Shown here piece by piece: positions 27,691 through 37,076 of a stretch of 64,000 nucleotides of DNA (within the stretch, counting starts at the first letter, position 1; the number at the start of each line of letters is the position of its first letter). Source of the DNA: Pseudoalteromonas xiamenensis (GTDB taxonomy: Bacteria; Pseudomonadota; Gammaproteobacteria; Enterobacterales; Alteromonadaceae); assembly GCF_042431545.1 (NCBI RefSeq), contig NZ_JBHLYX010000015.1; one strand, written 5' to 3'. The position numbers were made by a program, and so were the translations under genes. The notes beneath the pieces were generated by a model. That model was given only the letters and a program-made list of their open reading frames with translations, ran no database searches and was not told the DNA's origin.

Positions 27691-29862
27691 ATGAAACTCG
27701 TTGAAGTAGCTTTAAAGGTCCCGTTAAATCGAACTTTCGATTACCTAGTCGATGAGTCCCATCGTTCAAAATTGGCGATCGGCAAGCGCGTACGCGTGCC
27801 TTTCGGAAAACGTGAATTAGTTGGCGTCGTGCTCACGATTAAAGAAGACACGAATCTTGCGGACGACAAATTGAAATCAATTTACGAGGTCATCGACGAG
27901 CAGCCCATTCTCACCGCCACGTATCTAAAGTTCTTACAATTTTGCTCACGTTACTATTGCTTTCCTCTTGGCGAAACTCTGTTCACCGCATTACCTGCGG
28001 CATTGCGAAATGGCGATGCCATTGACAAACTCGCGACACAGATGTTGAAACCGAGTGAGCAAGGGTCCGCAAAAGTAAGAGGTAAAAAACAACAAGCGCT
28101 GTTGGATTACTTAATCGAAAACCGAGCTTGCAGTATCGGTGAGATCAAAGCTCTGGGTTTTACTCAGGCGCAAATCAAATCGCTTGAAGACAAGTCACTG
28201 GTCGAACGCTTTATTGCGCCCCCGACGACTTGGCAGTCCGATGTGATCCAGATTAATCATAAGCCTGTACTCAACGCTGAACAGGCAACGGCTTGCGCGG
28301 CCATCAAACAGGTAGAGGCGTTTAGCTGTTTTCTTCTGGAGGGGATCACTGGGAGCGGCAAAACCGAAGTTTACCTGCAAGCACTTGAAGACATCGTGAA
28401 ACAAGGCCTGCAGGCTCTCGTGTTAGTGCCCGAAATTGGTTTGACACCTCAAACCGTCAATCGTTTTCGTAAACGCTTTGCAAATCTCCCTATTGCGTTG
28501 TGGCACTCCAACCTCAGTGACAACGAGCGCTTGGAAGTTTGGAGACAAGTTGAAACTAACGAGTGTGCAATCGTCATTGGCACTCGTTCTAGCATTTTTC
28601 TCCCGTTTGCGAAACTAGGCATGCTCATTGTGGATGAAGAACACGATGCGTCGTTCAAACAACAAGATGGATTGCGCTATCACGCTCGCGATTTGGCCGC
28701 GTATCGTGCCGCTACGCTTCAAATTCCAATGATATTAGGCAGTGCAACCCCTGCGTTAGAGTCGCTACAACATGCCATTTCTAACAAGTATCGCCTGCTC
28801 ACATTGTCGCAACGAGCGCAAACGGCCACCGCAAACCAATTTCATTTGGTCGATATGAAAGGTCAAATAGCGCAACAAGGTTTTGCTGGTATCACTTTGC
28901 AAACCATCCAAGACACTTTAGCACGAGGAAAACAGGTGATGGTGTTTCTCAACCGTCGCGGGTTTGCTCCCACGCTCATTTGCCATGAGTGTGGATGGTT
29001 GAGTAATTGCCATCGCTGCTCAAGTAATGCCACATATCATAAAGGTATCGCTCAACTCATTTGCCATCACTGTGGGGACGTCAACACTATCCCTAGACAA
29101 TGCCCTGATTGCGGTAGCACACAAATTATGCCGACAGGTCTTGGGACTGAGCAGGTTGCCGAGTTCTTGAATGCGCACTTGCCTAACACACCAATCACTC
29201 GGATAGACCGAGATACGACGCGTAAGAAAGGCTCCTTTGAAGAAGCGCTCGATGAGATCCGCAGTGGTGGTGCTCGAGTATTAGTGGGCACACAAATGTT
29301 GGCCAAAGGCCATCACTTCCCTGACGTTGCATTGGTTGTGATTTTAGATGTCGATTCTGGTCTTTATTCCAGTGATTTTAGAGCAACTGAACACATGGCA
29401 CAGCTCATCACTCAGGTGGCAGGCCGAGCAGGTCGTAGCGGTGAGCCAGGTAAAGTCCTATTGCAAACACATTTTCCTGAACACCCCCTGCTCCAAGATT
29501 TAGTCAATAATGGATATCAAGATTTCGCGCGTTTTGCGTTAACCGAGCGCCAAGAGGTGGGACTTCCTCCATTTAGTCATTTGGCTTTGATCCGTGCTGA
29601 AGGCCATAAATTTGAACAAGTTTTGCAGTTTTTATCCGATTTAGTTCCGAAGCAGCGGCTAGCTGGTATACAATTGCTAGGCCCGTTACCTGCTCCTCTA
29701 GAGCGGATCGCTGGCAAGTTCCGCTATCAGCTACATATTCAAGCTGAAAGCCGAAACGTACTGCACCACTATTTGGCGCAGTTAAGCGATTACATCAACA
29801 GTCATCCACTTGCGAATCGGATTCGTTGGAGTATTGATGTTGATCCAATAGATATGTATTAA
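27691..29862 (+). CDS. priA: Primosomal protein N' (replication restart helicase PriA)
   Basis: PriA reloads the replisome at repaired forks. The 723 residues show an N-terminal 3'-DNA-binding domain (EVALKVPLNRTFDYLV), the helicase Walker A GITGSGKTEVYLQ, the DEEH box VDEEHDASFKQQ, a cysteine-rich zinc region (CHECGWLSNCHRC, CHHCG, CPDCGS) and conserved helicase motifs V/VI (GTQMLAKGHHFPDV, QVAGRAGR). It is 5 bp before ftsN, so co-transcription is likely. Confidence 0.97.
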   Translation: MKLVEVALKVPLNRTFDYLVDESHRSKLAIGKRVRVPFGKRELVGVVLTIKEDTNLADDKLKSIYEVIDEQPILTATYLKFLQFCSRYYCFPLGETLFTALPAALRNGDAIDKLATQMLKPSEQGSAKVRGKKQQALLDYLIENRACSIGEIKALGFTQAQIKSLEDKSLVERFIAPPTTWQSDVIQINHKPVLNAEQATACAAIKQVEAFSCFLLEGITGSGKTEVYLQALEDIVKQGLQALVLVPEIGLTPQTVNRFRKRFANLPIALWHSNLSDNERLEVWRQVETNECAIVIGTRSSIFLPFAKLGMLIVDEEHDASFKQQDGLRYHARDLAAYRAATLQIPMILGSATPALESLQHAISNKYRLLTLSQRAQTATANQFHLVDMKGQIAQQGFAGITLQTIQDTLARGKQVMVFLNRRGFAPTLICHECGWLSNCHRCSSNATYHKGIAQLICHHCGDVNTIPRQCPDCGSTQIMPTGLGTEQVAEFLNAHLPNTPITRIDRDTTRKKGSFEEALDEIRSGGARVLVGTQMLAKGHHFPDVALVVILDVDSGLYSSDFRATEHMAQLITQVAGRAGRSGEPGKVLLQTHFPEHPLLQDLVNNGYQDFARFALTERQEVGLPPFSHLALIRAEGHKFEQVLQFLSDLVPKQRLAGIQLLGPLPAPLERIAGKFRYQLHIQAESRNVLHHYLAQLSDYINSHPLANRIRWSIDVDPIDMY

Positions 29863-29867
29863 AGACA

Positions 29868-30404
29868 ATGGCACAGCACGACTATATCAATAAAAAACCC
29901 AGACCCAAAAAAGACGCGAAACCTGCGAAGAAACCGTTTCCAATCGTCCTTGTTGTGATAGCGACAGCGCTTGTTGGGGCTTTTGGCTTTGGGCTTTGGT
30001 ATGTCAAACAGCATGCCGACCCTGAGCAAGTTAAACTTGCGCAGCACCCCACCACTCAAAAAAATCAACCAGCCGTCGAAACGAAGGCGGAACCGCCGCG
30101 TATGCCCGATTTCATTAAGGAAATGAAGGAGCATGAGGTGAAGGTTGAGGTCAAAGAAATGGAACAAGGCGGACCATATCAAGTTCGTTGCGGTGCTTTT
30201 CGAGAGTACAATCAAGCGGAAACACTCAAAGCGAAAATTGCCTTTACTGGACTTAGTTCTGAAGTACGTCGAGTTGAAGGCAAAAATGGCGTTTGGTTTA
30301 TTGTCCGGTTAGGTCCTTACGAAACAAAACGTCTCGCCGAGGCCGATAAAAACCGCATCAAACGCTCGAAAATCATGGGCTGTACCGTTTTGAATTGGAC
30401 TTGA
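29868..30404 (+). CDS. ftsN: Cell division protein FtsN (SPOR domain)
   Basis: FtsN activates septal peptidoglycan synthesis. The 178-residue protein has a basic cytoplasmic N-terminus, one transmembrane helix at about 24-45 (FPIVLVVIATALVGAFGFGLWY), a short charged linker and a C-terminal SPOR domain (YQVRCGAFREYNQAETLKAK). It is shorter than E. coli FtsN (319) because the periplasmic linker is reduced. Its position between priA and hslV supports FtsN over other SPOR proteins. Confidence 0.86.
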   Translation: MAQHDYINKKPRPKKDAKPAKKPFPIVLVVIATALVGAFGFGLWYVKQHADPEQVKLAQHPTTQKNQPAVETKAEPPRMPDFIKEMKEHEVKVEVKEMEQGGPYQVRCGAFREYNQAETLKAKIAFTGLSSEVRRVEGKNGVWFIVRLGPYETKRLAEADKNRIKRSKIMGCTVLNWT

Positions 30405-30481
30405 TAAAGTCAAAATAGCCCCCATATCGTCGTAATCAGTTTGTTTAATGCATCAAAGAAGATGCAGTTATAAGGATTACT

Positions 30482-31000
30482 ATGACTACGATAGTGAGCG
30501 TACGCCGTGGCGACAAAGTTGTGATCGGTGGCGATGGCCAAGTTTCACTTGGCAACACAGTCATGAAAGGCAATGCGCGTAAAGTACGTCGTTTATACCA
30601 CGGTAAAGTACTCGCAGGCTTCGCTGGCGGCACGGCAGATGCCTTCACCTTGTTTGAGCGTTTCGAAGCGAAATTGGAAATGCACCAAGGACACCTCATG
30701 CGAGCGGCTGTTGAAATGGCCAAAGATTGGCGTACTGACCGAGCGCTCCGTCGTTTAGAAGCTTTGCTTGCGGTTGCAGATGAAACAGCATCCCTCATCA
30801 TCACCGGTAATGGTGACGTCTTACAGCCAGAACATGACCTCATCGCGATTGGCAGCGGCGGTAATTTTGCACAAGCGGCCGCAACTGCATTGCTTGAAAA
30901 TACTGAACTGGGCGCGCGTGAAATCGTAGAAAAAAGCCTGAAGATTGCCGCAGACATCTGTGTCTTTACCAACCACAACCAGACCATCGAAGAATTGTAA
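30482..31000 (+). CDS. hslV: ATP-dependent protease subunit HslV
   Basis: HslV is the proteolytic subunit of the HslVU protease. The 172 residues begin MTTIVSVRRGDKVVIGGDGQ; after Met removal the N-terminal Thr is the nucleophile. The GNTVMKGNARKVRR and AGFAGGTADAFTLFERFE stretches are diagnostic. AAGGATT precedes the ATG. It is 11 bp before hslU, one operon. Confidence 0.98.
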   Translation: MTTIVSVRRGDKVVIGGDGQVSLGNTVMKGNARKVRRLYHGKVLAGFAGGTADAFTLFERFEAKLEMHQGHLMRAAVEMAKDWRTDRALRRLEALLAVADETASLIITGNGDVLQPEHDLIAIGSGGNFAQAAATALLENTELGAREIVEKSLKIAADICVFTNHNQTIEEL

Positions 31001-31011
31001 TAGGACTTGCT

Positions 31012-32340
31012 ATGACAGCTATGACGCCTAGAGAAATTGTCCACGAGTTGGACCAACACATTATCGGCCAACAAAAAGCGAAGAAAGCAGTCGCGATTGC
31101 ACTTCGTAACCGTTGGCGCCGTATGCAGTTAGACGAAGCATTGCGTGCAGAAGTCACACCAAAGAACATTCTTATGATTGGTCCAACGGGTGTGGGTAAA
31201 ACCGAAATTGCACGTCGTCTTGCAAAGCTAGCCAATGCGCCATTTATCAAAGTAGAGGCGACAAAATTTACGGAAGTGGGTTATGTGGGCAAAGAAGTCG
31301 AGACGATCATCCGTGATTTAGTCGAAATTTCGGTCAAAATGACGCGCGAACAGCAGGCGAAAAAGCATCGTTTTCGTGCTGAAGAAGCGGCTGAAGAACG
31401 CATTTTAGATGCATTATTACCACCAGCAAAAGATGCTTGGGGTGAAGTGCAACCGACTGAAAATAACAGTACTCGCCAAGCGTTCCGCAAAAAATTGCGT
31501 GAAGGCCAATTGGACGACAAAGAAATTGAAATCGATGTTGCAGAAAGTGCTCCGCAAGTTGAGATAATGGCACCTCCGGGCATGGAAGAGATGACCAATC
31601 AACTTCAAAGCATGTTCCAAAATTTCGGTAATGAGCGTAAGAAAAAACGCAAACTGAAAATCAAAGAAGCGATGAAGTTGCTGATTGAAGAAGAAGCAGC
31701 ACGCATGGTCAACCCTGAAGAATTGAAAGAGCAAGCGATTTTCGCGGTTGAGCAAAATGGTATTGTTTTCATCGATGAAATCGACAAAATTTGTAAACGT
31801 GGTGATACTTCAGGCCCAGATGTGAGCCGCGAAGGTGTACAACGTGATTTGCTACCATTGATTGAAGGTTCCACAGTAAGCACAAAACATGGAATGGTTA
31901 AAACGGATCATATTCTGTTTATCGCATCAGGCGCGTTCCAAATGGCTAAGCCTTCCGATTTAATTCCTGAATTGCAAGGCCGTTTACCGATTCGAGTGGA
32001 GCTTGAAGCGTTAACCGCAAACGACTTCAAACGGATCCTAACTGAACCACATGCGTCGCTGACAGAACAGCAACAAGCCTTACTGTTAACAGAACAAGTG
32101 AACATCGAATTCACTGATGATGCTATTGATCGCATTGCGCAAGCGGCTTTCCAAGTGAATGAAAAGACAGAGAACATTGGAGCTCGTCGTCTACACACGG
32201 TGATGGAAAAACTGATGGAAGAGATCTCCTTCGATGCCTCAGACAAGACGGGTGAAAAACTGGTCATTGACGCAAGTTACGTTGAGGACCATCTCGATAT
32301 GCTAGTTCAAGATGAAGATTTGAGTCGCTTCATTTTGTAA
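31012..32340 (+). CDS. hslU: ATP-dependent protease ATPase subunit HslU
   Basis: HslU is the AAA+ unfoldase that feeds HslV. The 442 residues carry the Walker A GPTGVGKTEIARRLA at about 57-71, the pore GYVG motif (FTEVGYVGKEVE), the inserted I domain (about 110-245), the Walker B IVFIDEIDKI and the C-terminal tail EDLSRFIL that docks into HslV. It is followed by a terminator. Confidence 0.98.
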   Translation: MTAMTPREIVHELDQHIIGQQKAKKAVAIALRNRWRRMQLDEALRAEVTPKNILMIGPTGVGKTEIARRLAKLANAPFIKVEATKFTEVGYVGKEVETIIRDLVEISVKMTREQQAKKHRFRAEEAAEERILDALLPPAKDAWGEVQPTENNSTRQAFRKKLREGQLDDKEIEIDVAESAPQVEIMAPPGMEEMTNQLQSMFQNFGNERKKKRKLKIKEAMKLLIEEEAARMVNPEELKEQAIFAVEQNGIVFIDEIDKICKRGDTSGPDVSREGVQRDLLPLIEGSTVSTKHGMVKTDHILFIASGAFQMAKPSDLIPELQGRLPIRVELEALTANDFKRILTEPHASLTEQQQALLLTEQVNIEFTDDAIDRIAQAAFQVNEKTENIGARRLHTVMEKLMEEISFDASDKTGEKLVIDASYVEDHLDMLVQDEDLSRFIL

Positions 32341-32348
32341 TGTCCTAT

Positions 32349-32376
32349 AGGGTATCCATTAGATACCCTTTCTTTT
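32349..32376 (+). terminator. Rho-independent terminator of hslVU
   Basis: An 8-bp stem, AGGGTATC (32349-32356) with GATACCCT (32362-32369), has a 5-base loop and a following TTTCTTTT tract. It lies 9 bp past the hslU stop. Confidence 0.85.
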
Positions 32377-32388
32377 CGGTACTCTCTT

Positions 32389-32763
32389 ATGTATCTCGTG
32401 ACAAAGTTGCATTACCACAAACAGCGCCGGTTACTCGACGTACACTTCGATAATGGTGAATTACATAGTTTTAGTAGTGAGTTTTTGCGCACACACAGCC
32501 CTTCGGCAGAAGTGCAAGGTCATGGCCACAAACATTCTCTTGAACCCACAAATCTCGTGTTAAATAAGCAGCATGTGAGTATTGAGCGTATTGAGCCTGT
32601 TGGTCATTATGCCGCAAGGCTCGTCTTTGATGATGGTCATAATAGTGGTTTGTTCAGTTGGCAATATTTTCATGCGTTGGCAAAAGAACATGAGACATTA
32701 CAAGCCGCTTATCTAAAACGCGTTAATGACGTGGGCCATATCCCAATTAAATTCACACCATAA
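32389..32763 (+). CDS. DUF971 (GBBH-like N-terminal domain) protein
   Basis: The 124-residue protein starts VTKLHYHKQRRLLDVHFDNGELHSFSSEFLRTHSPSAEV-like, spanning residues 3-40, and ends in a GLFSWQYFHALAKEH segment. This is the DUF971 family, related to the N-terminal domain of gamma-butyrobetaine hydroxylase and linked in some work to iron-sulphur protein maturation. It often follows hslVU in gammaproteobacteria. It lies just after the hslU terminator, so it probably has its own promoter. Confidence 0.85.
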   Translation: MYLVTKLHYHKQRRLLDVHFDNGELHSFSSEFLRTHSPSAEVQGHGHKHSLEPTNLVLNKQHVSIERIEPVGHYAARLVFDDGHNSGLFSWQYFHALAKEHETLQAAYLKRVNDVGHIPIKFTP

Positions 32764-32789
32764 AAAAAGGCGCTGTTCGCGCCTTTTTT
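32762..32789. terminator. Bidirectional terminator after the DUF971 gene
   Basis: A stem GGCGC (32769-32773) with GCGCC (32779-32783), extended by flanking A7 and T6 tracts that pair, lies between the convergent DUF971 and chemoreceptor genes. Confidence 0.85.
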
Positions 32790-32798
32790 GTCACTTGA

Positions 32799-34688
32799 TT
32801 AGACTCGGTACTTAGCCACCGCTTGGTGTAAGACACTCGCCTGCTCTGCAACCTCTTCTGTACTTTGGGCATTCGCAAACGCGTGATCTGAGGCCACTTG
32901 CGCGATATCACGGATACGCACCACGTTTTTGTTCACTTCAGAAGCGACTTGGTTCTGTTCGTCAATTGCGGTTGCAATGTGTGTACTCATGTCCATGATG
33001 GTTTGCACATCACTGGTGATTGACTCAAGCAGTTGCCCTGCTTTTTCCGCCTGAGACACACTCTCATTACCCTGACTACGGCATTGCTCCATAATGTTTA
33101 CAACTTCACGCGTGCGAACTTGCAACCCTGAGATAATGCTTTCGATTTCTTTTGTCGAGTCCTGAGTACGCTGCGCAAGCGACCTTACTTCATCCGCAAC
33201 CACCGCAAAACCACGGCCTTGCTCACCGGCTCGTGCCGCTTCAATGGCCGCGTTAAGCGCAAGTAGGTTGGTTTGCTCAGCAATGCCACGAATAACATCC
33301 AACACCGAACCAATCGTTTCCCCGTCGCGCTCTAATTGAGACACCACTTCCGATGCGCCACCAAGCGAACTGGATAGGTGCATAATCAATTTGATCGTTG
33401 CCGCTACTTCTTGGCGACCTTGCTGTGCATTCACATTGGTTGATTCTGCTTTTGTCGCGGCAGCTTCGGTATTATGGCTAATATCCTGAATCGTTGCTTG
33501 CATCTCTGTTGCAGCGGTTGCCACCATATCTGCTTCATGCAACTGTTCACGCATACCTGAACTCGTTTGAGTCGAACTTTCAGTCAGATTCTGAGTAGCT
33601 TCATTTATCGTCGTCAACGCATTATTGACTTCCGCGATGAGATTGCGGAAGTCATCGATAAGACTGTTGAAGTCTCCCGTCATATGGGTGATTTCGTCAT
33701 TGCCAGTCTGCTCAATGAGTAAAGATAGATTGTTCTCGCGACGAATGCGCTCAATCGTCTGATACACACGCTCTACCGGATTGATGATGGAACGACTTGT
33801 CGAAAGCACCAACAACATCACAATGATTGCTGCAGCAATAAAGACCGCAATCGCAAACATTTGCGTATTACGAGCGTTCAACTGAGTTTGATCTTTAGCC
33901 AAATTAACAACAAGCGTGACGACTTGGTCGCTTTCCTCAACTTTGGCTTTCATATTACCAAGCAGACCCGATTCAAGATCTAAACCAAGTTGAACTTGCG
34001 CATCTACCAACGCATTAAACTTAGTTTTGTAGACATCGACCAATGACAGAAGCTCGGTTTGCACATTGGAGCTTAACCCACTGGCACGAATTGAGGTCTG
34101 AAATCGCGTAATCAGTTCGTTAAACGTATTCCGATATTTATCATCTAAACGCAACATAAAATCTTTTTCAGTGCGTCGTAACTGCAACATCACCACCAGC
34201 AAACTATCACTCGAGTTTTGTTTCAGTAGCGTTTCGACTTCATGCACCGCTCCACGTAACTCGCCATACAAACCATCTTTTGGGTGTAACCCTATGGTTT
34301 TTTGTAGTGTTACAACGGCTTGAAAGGAATCGTAATACTGTTTCGCCAAATGCCCAAACTGCGAAGTTTCCGTTTGTTTAATATTTAATTGTTTAAACAA
34401 ATCCTCCAGCTGTTGAGCTTTTGAATTCAGTTGTTGATACTCCTTATCAAACTTACCCAGCGCGTCAATGTCCTTATAAAACAAGAAGTTTTTCTCATAC
34501 TTACGCATGCTTAACTCATGAATATCGAGTTCTTCAGCAAGCTGTATGGTTTCATTGAGCTTCAACATGGTTCTGGCTTCATAAATGATGACCAGAAGCA
34601 TGACAACCATTGCCACACCAACGACAAACGCGTTGATTTGCAAACGGCGCTTAATGGTAAAGTTTTCTAAAAAGCCCATTCGCCTCAC
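32799..34688 (-). CDS. Methyl-accepting chemotaxis protein (helical periplasmic sensor)
   Basis: This 629-residue chemoreceptor has a transmembrane helix at about 18-36, a long all-helical periplasmic region (37-270) that resembles a four-helix or HBM-type sensor, a second helix at about 275-296, a HAMP domain and a methyl-accepting signalling domain. The hairpin tip, EQTNLLALNAAIEAARAGEQ, is canonical. The ligand is not deducible. No che genes are nearby. The protein lacks a C-terminal CheR-docking pentapeptide. Confidence 0.92.
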   Translation of the reverse strand: MRRMGFLENFTIKRRLQINAFVVGVAMVVMLLVIIYEARTMLKLNETIQLAEELDIHELSMRKYEKNFLFYKDIDALGKFDKEYQQLNSKAQQLEDLFKQLNIKQTETSQFGHLAKQYYDSFQAVVTLQKTIGLHPKDGLYGELRGAVHEVETLLKQNSSDSLLVVMLQLRRTEKDFMLRLDDKYRNTFNELITRFQTSIRASGLSSNVQTELLSLVDVYKTKFNALVDAQVQLGLDLESGLLGNMKAKVEESDQVVTLVVNLAKDQTQLNARNTQMFAIAVFIAAAIIVMLLVLSTSRSIINPVERVYQTIERIRRENNLSLLIEQTGNDEITHMTGDFNSLIDDFRNLIAEVNNALTTINEATQNLTESSTQTSSGMREQLHEADMVATAATEMQATIQDISHNTEAAATKAESTNVNAQQGRQEVAATIKLIMHLSSSLGGASEVVSQLERDGETIGSVLDVIRGIAEQTNLLALNAAIEAARAGEQGRGFAVVADEVRSLAQRTQDSTKEIESIISGLQVRTREVVNIMEQCRSQGNESVSQAEKAGQLLESITSDVQTIMDMSTHIATAIDEQNQVASEVNKNVVRIRDIAQVASDHAFANAQSTEEVAEQASVLHQAVAKYRV

Positions 34689-34820
34689 CTTACGTTACTA
34701 AAACAAAAACAATTATAGTCGTATATTCAGGCAATTGCGTAATACTAAGTTGCAATTTAACGGACAAAAATATGCTTCAAATCAAGCAGCTGTAACCTAT
34801 TGTAACTTTGGAACAATCCG

Positions 34821-35873
34821 TTAGGCGGCGTGACGCTTAGAAAAGGCCACTTGTTGCCATAATCGATGATGGATCGTGTCGACATCTTGCCATTGTTTTT
34901 TGAGTAACCAATCGATTAAAGGCGATGGATCGCTTGGGAATTGGCAGTAACCCTCACCGGTAGATTTCATCCAATCATCTAAGGCATTGGGGTTGAGGTA
35001 GTTCATAGATTGAGCGAGATTCAACTGCTCAAGTGCGACAATATTCGCTTGCTGCTCAAATTGGCCATGCAGTGGCTTGAGTAAGAGTTTCTTCCCTAGC
35101 TGTAAGGCTTCAGTCGAGAGTTCAAATCCTGCGTTCGCGACCACGCCACTTGAGTTAGTTAAATCACGTAAGAACCCGCCTCTCGACGGCGCTCGTAAAT
35201 GAATATGCTTAAGCGACTGATCGGTTGCTTCTGGGTGATAGCAATAAAACTCTTTATCTGGAAAATCGTTTAAGAAATCCACCACACTTGAAAGCTGCTC
35301 AAAAGGTAAATACACCAACACCTTGTTCGCGATAGATGGGCAATAGGTATTCGCTGGAGTGTGCGTTACAAATGGTGGCAAAATGTGTGAGTGGTAAGGG
35401 CGCCAATGGACACCCAGATACACGTCCGCGGGGGCAAAGTTTCGGATCAAAGCTCGGTGAAAAAACTGATTTCCAGGTGAGGGAACTGCGTCATGCAAAA
35501 ATGAGGCTTGATGACTCATAGCCACCACCGGCACACCTTGTCGGCGCGCAGCCCAAGCCGAAAGAGGCTCGAAGTCGTTAAACACCAAGTCGTACTTAGA
35601 TACATCAAGTTTGTTCAAATCTTTAAAGAATTGACTCACCCCGAGTTGTTTCGCGGTTTTCCAAACTTTGATACTGCCCTGTTCTGTGACAAACGACAGG
35701 CCCGCCCGCGTTCGAAACTCACCAAACGCTTCCATATCGAAGTACTTATCTTCAGCACGACCACTAAAGAAATAGTCAACGTCCACCCCTTGCGCCGCAA
35801 ATCCTTCCGCCATCATCCTCGCTCGAGTGATGTGGCCATTCCCTGTTCCCTGCACACCGTAAAGAATTCTCAT
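34821..35873 (-). CDS. Glycosyltransferase-like protein (MJ1255/VC2487 type)
   Basis: The start is set at MRILYGVQGTGNGHITRA (350 residues), which overlaps the upstream PAP2 stop as ATGA; a 12-residue longer version has no support. The GTGNGH loop at residues 9-14 and the C-terminal GFELSTEALQLGKKLLLKPL region resemble the MurG/UGT-like GT-B fold proteins annotated as MJ1255/VC2487 family. The substrate is unknown. Coupling to a PAP2 lipid phosphatase suggests glycolipid or lipid-carrier metabolism. Confidence 0.78.
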   Translation of the reverse strand: MRILYGVQGTGNGHITRARMMAEGFAAQGVDVDYFFSGRAEDKYFDMEAFGEFRTRAGLSFVTEQGSIKVWKTAKQLGVSQFFKDLNKLDVSKYDLVFNDFEPLSAWAARRQGVPVVAMSHQASFLHDAVPSPGNQFFHRALIRNFAPADVYLGVHWRPYHSHILPPFVTHTPANTYCPSIANKVLVYLPFEQLSSVVDFLNDFPDKEFYCYHPEATDQSLKHIHLRAPSRGGFLRDLTNSSGVVANAGFELSTEALQLGKKLLLKPLHGQFEQQANIVALEQLNLAQSMNYLNPNALDDWMKSTGEGYCQFPSDPSPLIDWLLKKQWQDVDTIHHRLWQQVAFSKRHAA

Positions 35874-36391
35874 ACATTTCCCTGTAGATACAACGCCAAT
35901 TCCGCACAACTAAGACCTAAAATAGCGCCTGCTACAATATCGAGTGGATAATGTACGCCCACTACCACACGTGAAATTGCGACCCCACTCGCCCAGACGT
36001 ATAACATCAACGCAAACTCTGGAAAGGCAGCGGCCCACAAGGCAGCAAACAGGAAAGCGCCAGCGCTATGACCCGATGGCAAACTAAATCTATCACTCGG
36101 TGTTAAAAAGGCCACTTGCTTAAAGCAATCGCAGGGTCGAATTCGACCGATGTACTTTTTACATATGAAATAAACGGGCCGTTCTATGGCAAACCCAAGT
36201 AACGTTGTGATGAGCAAAGGCACACCAAGTTCCGGCACCAAATAGGCAAACCCGAAACCTAAGATGACGTACATGCCACCGTTACCACTTTTAGACAGCG
36301 TCAATGCGATAAGTCGCACCACTTCTGAACGTTTTGGTTTAAACAACACAAAATACAGCGCCGTATCAAATTCGCTTAGCCAGGCTTTCAT
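35870..36391 (-). CDS. PAP2 superfamily phosphatase
   Basis: The 173-residue membrane protein carries all three PAP2 phosphatase motifs: K-x6-RP in KKYIGRIRP, PSGH, and SRxxxxxHxxxD in SRVVVGVHYPLD. Several hydrophobic helices surround them. It probably dephosphorylates a lipid phosphate such as undecaprenyl pyrophosphate or phosphatidate on the periplasmic face. The start at MKAWLSEF is chosen over one 10 codons upstream. It overlaps the glycosyltransferase gene by 4 bp. Confidence 0.88.
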   Translation of the reverse strand: MKAWLSEFDTALYFVLFKPKRSEVVRLIALTLSKSGNGGMYVILGFGFAYLVPELGVPLLITTLLGFAIERPVYFICKKYIGRIRPCDCFKQVAFLTPSDRFSLPSGHSAGAFLFAALWAAAFPEFALMLYVWASGVAISRVVVGVHYPLDIVAGAILGLSCAELALYLQGNV

Positions 36392-36560
36392 TGCTTTTCT
36401 CTTTTTAAACACCTTGCACACAAATTCAGCATAGGTGGAAAAAATAACAACTAGGTGACAGTTTTAAGACATTAATATTGCGTACAATTAATGGGATTGA
36501 TATGGCCGTTGATGGGAGTATACTGAGTCCAACAACCATAATATTTCAGAGGAAATCAGG

Positions 36561-37076
36561 ATGGATTACAGCACTTCCGATCTGTGCGATCATTTTGTCG
36601 ATGTTGTTGACGTGTTAGAACCAATGTTTGTGAACTTTGGTGGGCGCGCGGCTTTCAGTGGCCGTATAAAAACGGTTAAATGTTTTGAAAACAACGAAAT
36701 GATCAGAGAAATCTTGCAACAAGATGGAAGTGGTCAAGTACTTCTTGTTGACGGTGGTGGATCAACTCGTCGCGCCTTAATTGACATCGATGTGGCGGAA
36801 CTCGCGCTTGAAAACAACTGGGAAGGTATGGTTGTTTACGGTGCAGTTAGGCATGTGGATGAACTAGAAGAACTCGACCTCGGCGTTCAGGCCATTGCTT
36901 CTATTCCTGTTGGTGCCGATAGTCTTGGTGCTGGTGAAGTCGGTGTGCCTGTAAACTTTGCGGGTGTGTCATTTTTCGATGACGACTACCTGTATGCAGA
37001 CAGCACAGGGATCATCATTTCACCTGAAGAGCTACTCCTAGAATCGCTCGAAGAAGACGAGGCTGACGAGTTTTAA
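36561..37076 (+). CDS. rraA: Ribonuclease E activity regulator RraA
   Basis: RraA binds RNase E and inhibits it. The 171 residues match the family: FGGRAAFSGRI, LLVDGGGSTRRALID, NNWEGMVVYGAVRHVDEL and PVNFAGV are characteristic. The C-terminus is very acidic (ESLEEDEADEF). The ATG follows a GAGGAAATCAGG ribosome-binding stretch. The stop overlaps the hutG start by one base (TAATG), an unexpected coupling of RNA-decay control to histidine catabolism. Confidence 0.95.
   Translation: MDYSTSDLCDHFVDVVDVLEPMFVNFGGRAAFSGRIKTVKCFENNEMIREILQQDGSGQVLLVDGGGSTRRALIDIDVAELALENNWEGMVVYGAVRHVDELEELDLGVQAIASIPVGADSLGAGEVGVPVNFAGVSFFDDDYLYADSTGIIISPEELLLESLEEDEADEF

Noticed and set aside
30445..31074. 209-codon minus-strand frame over hslV
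   Set aside because: It is antisense to hslV and has no family features.
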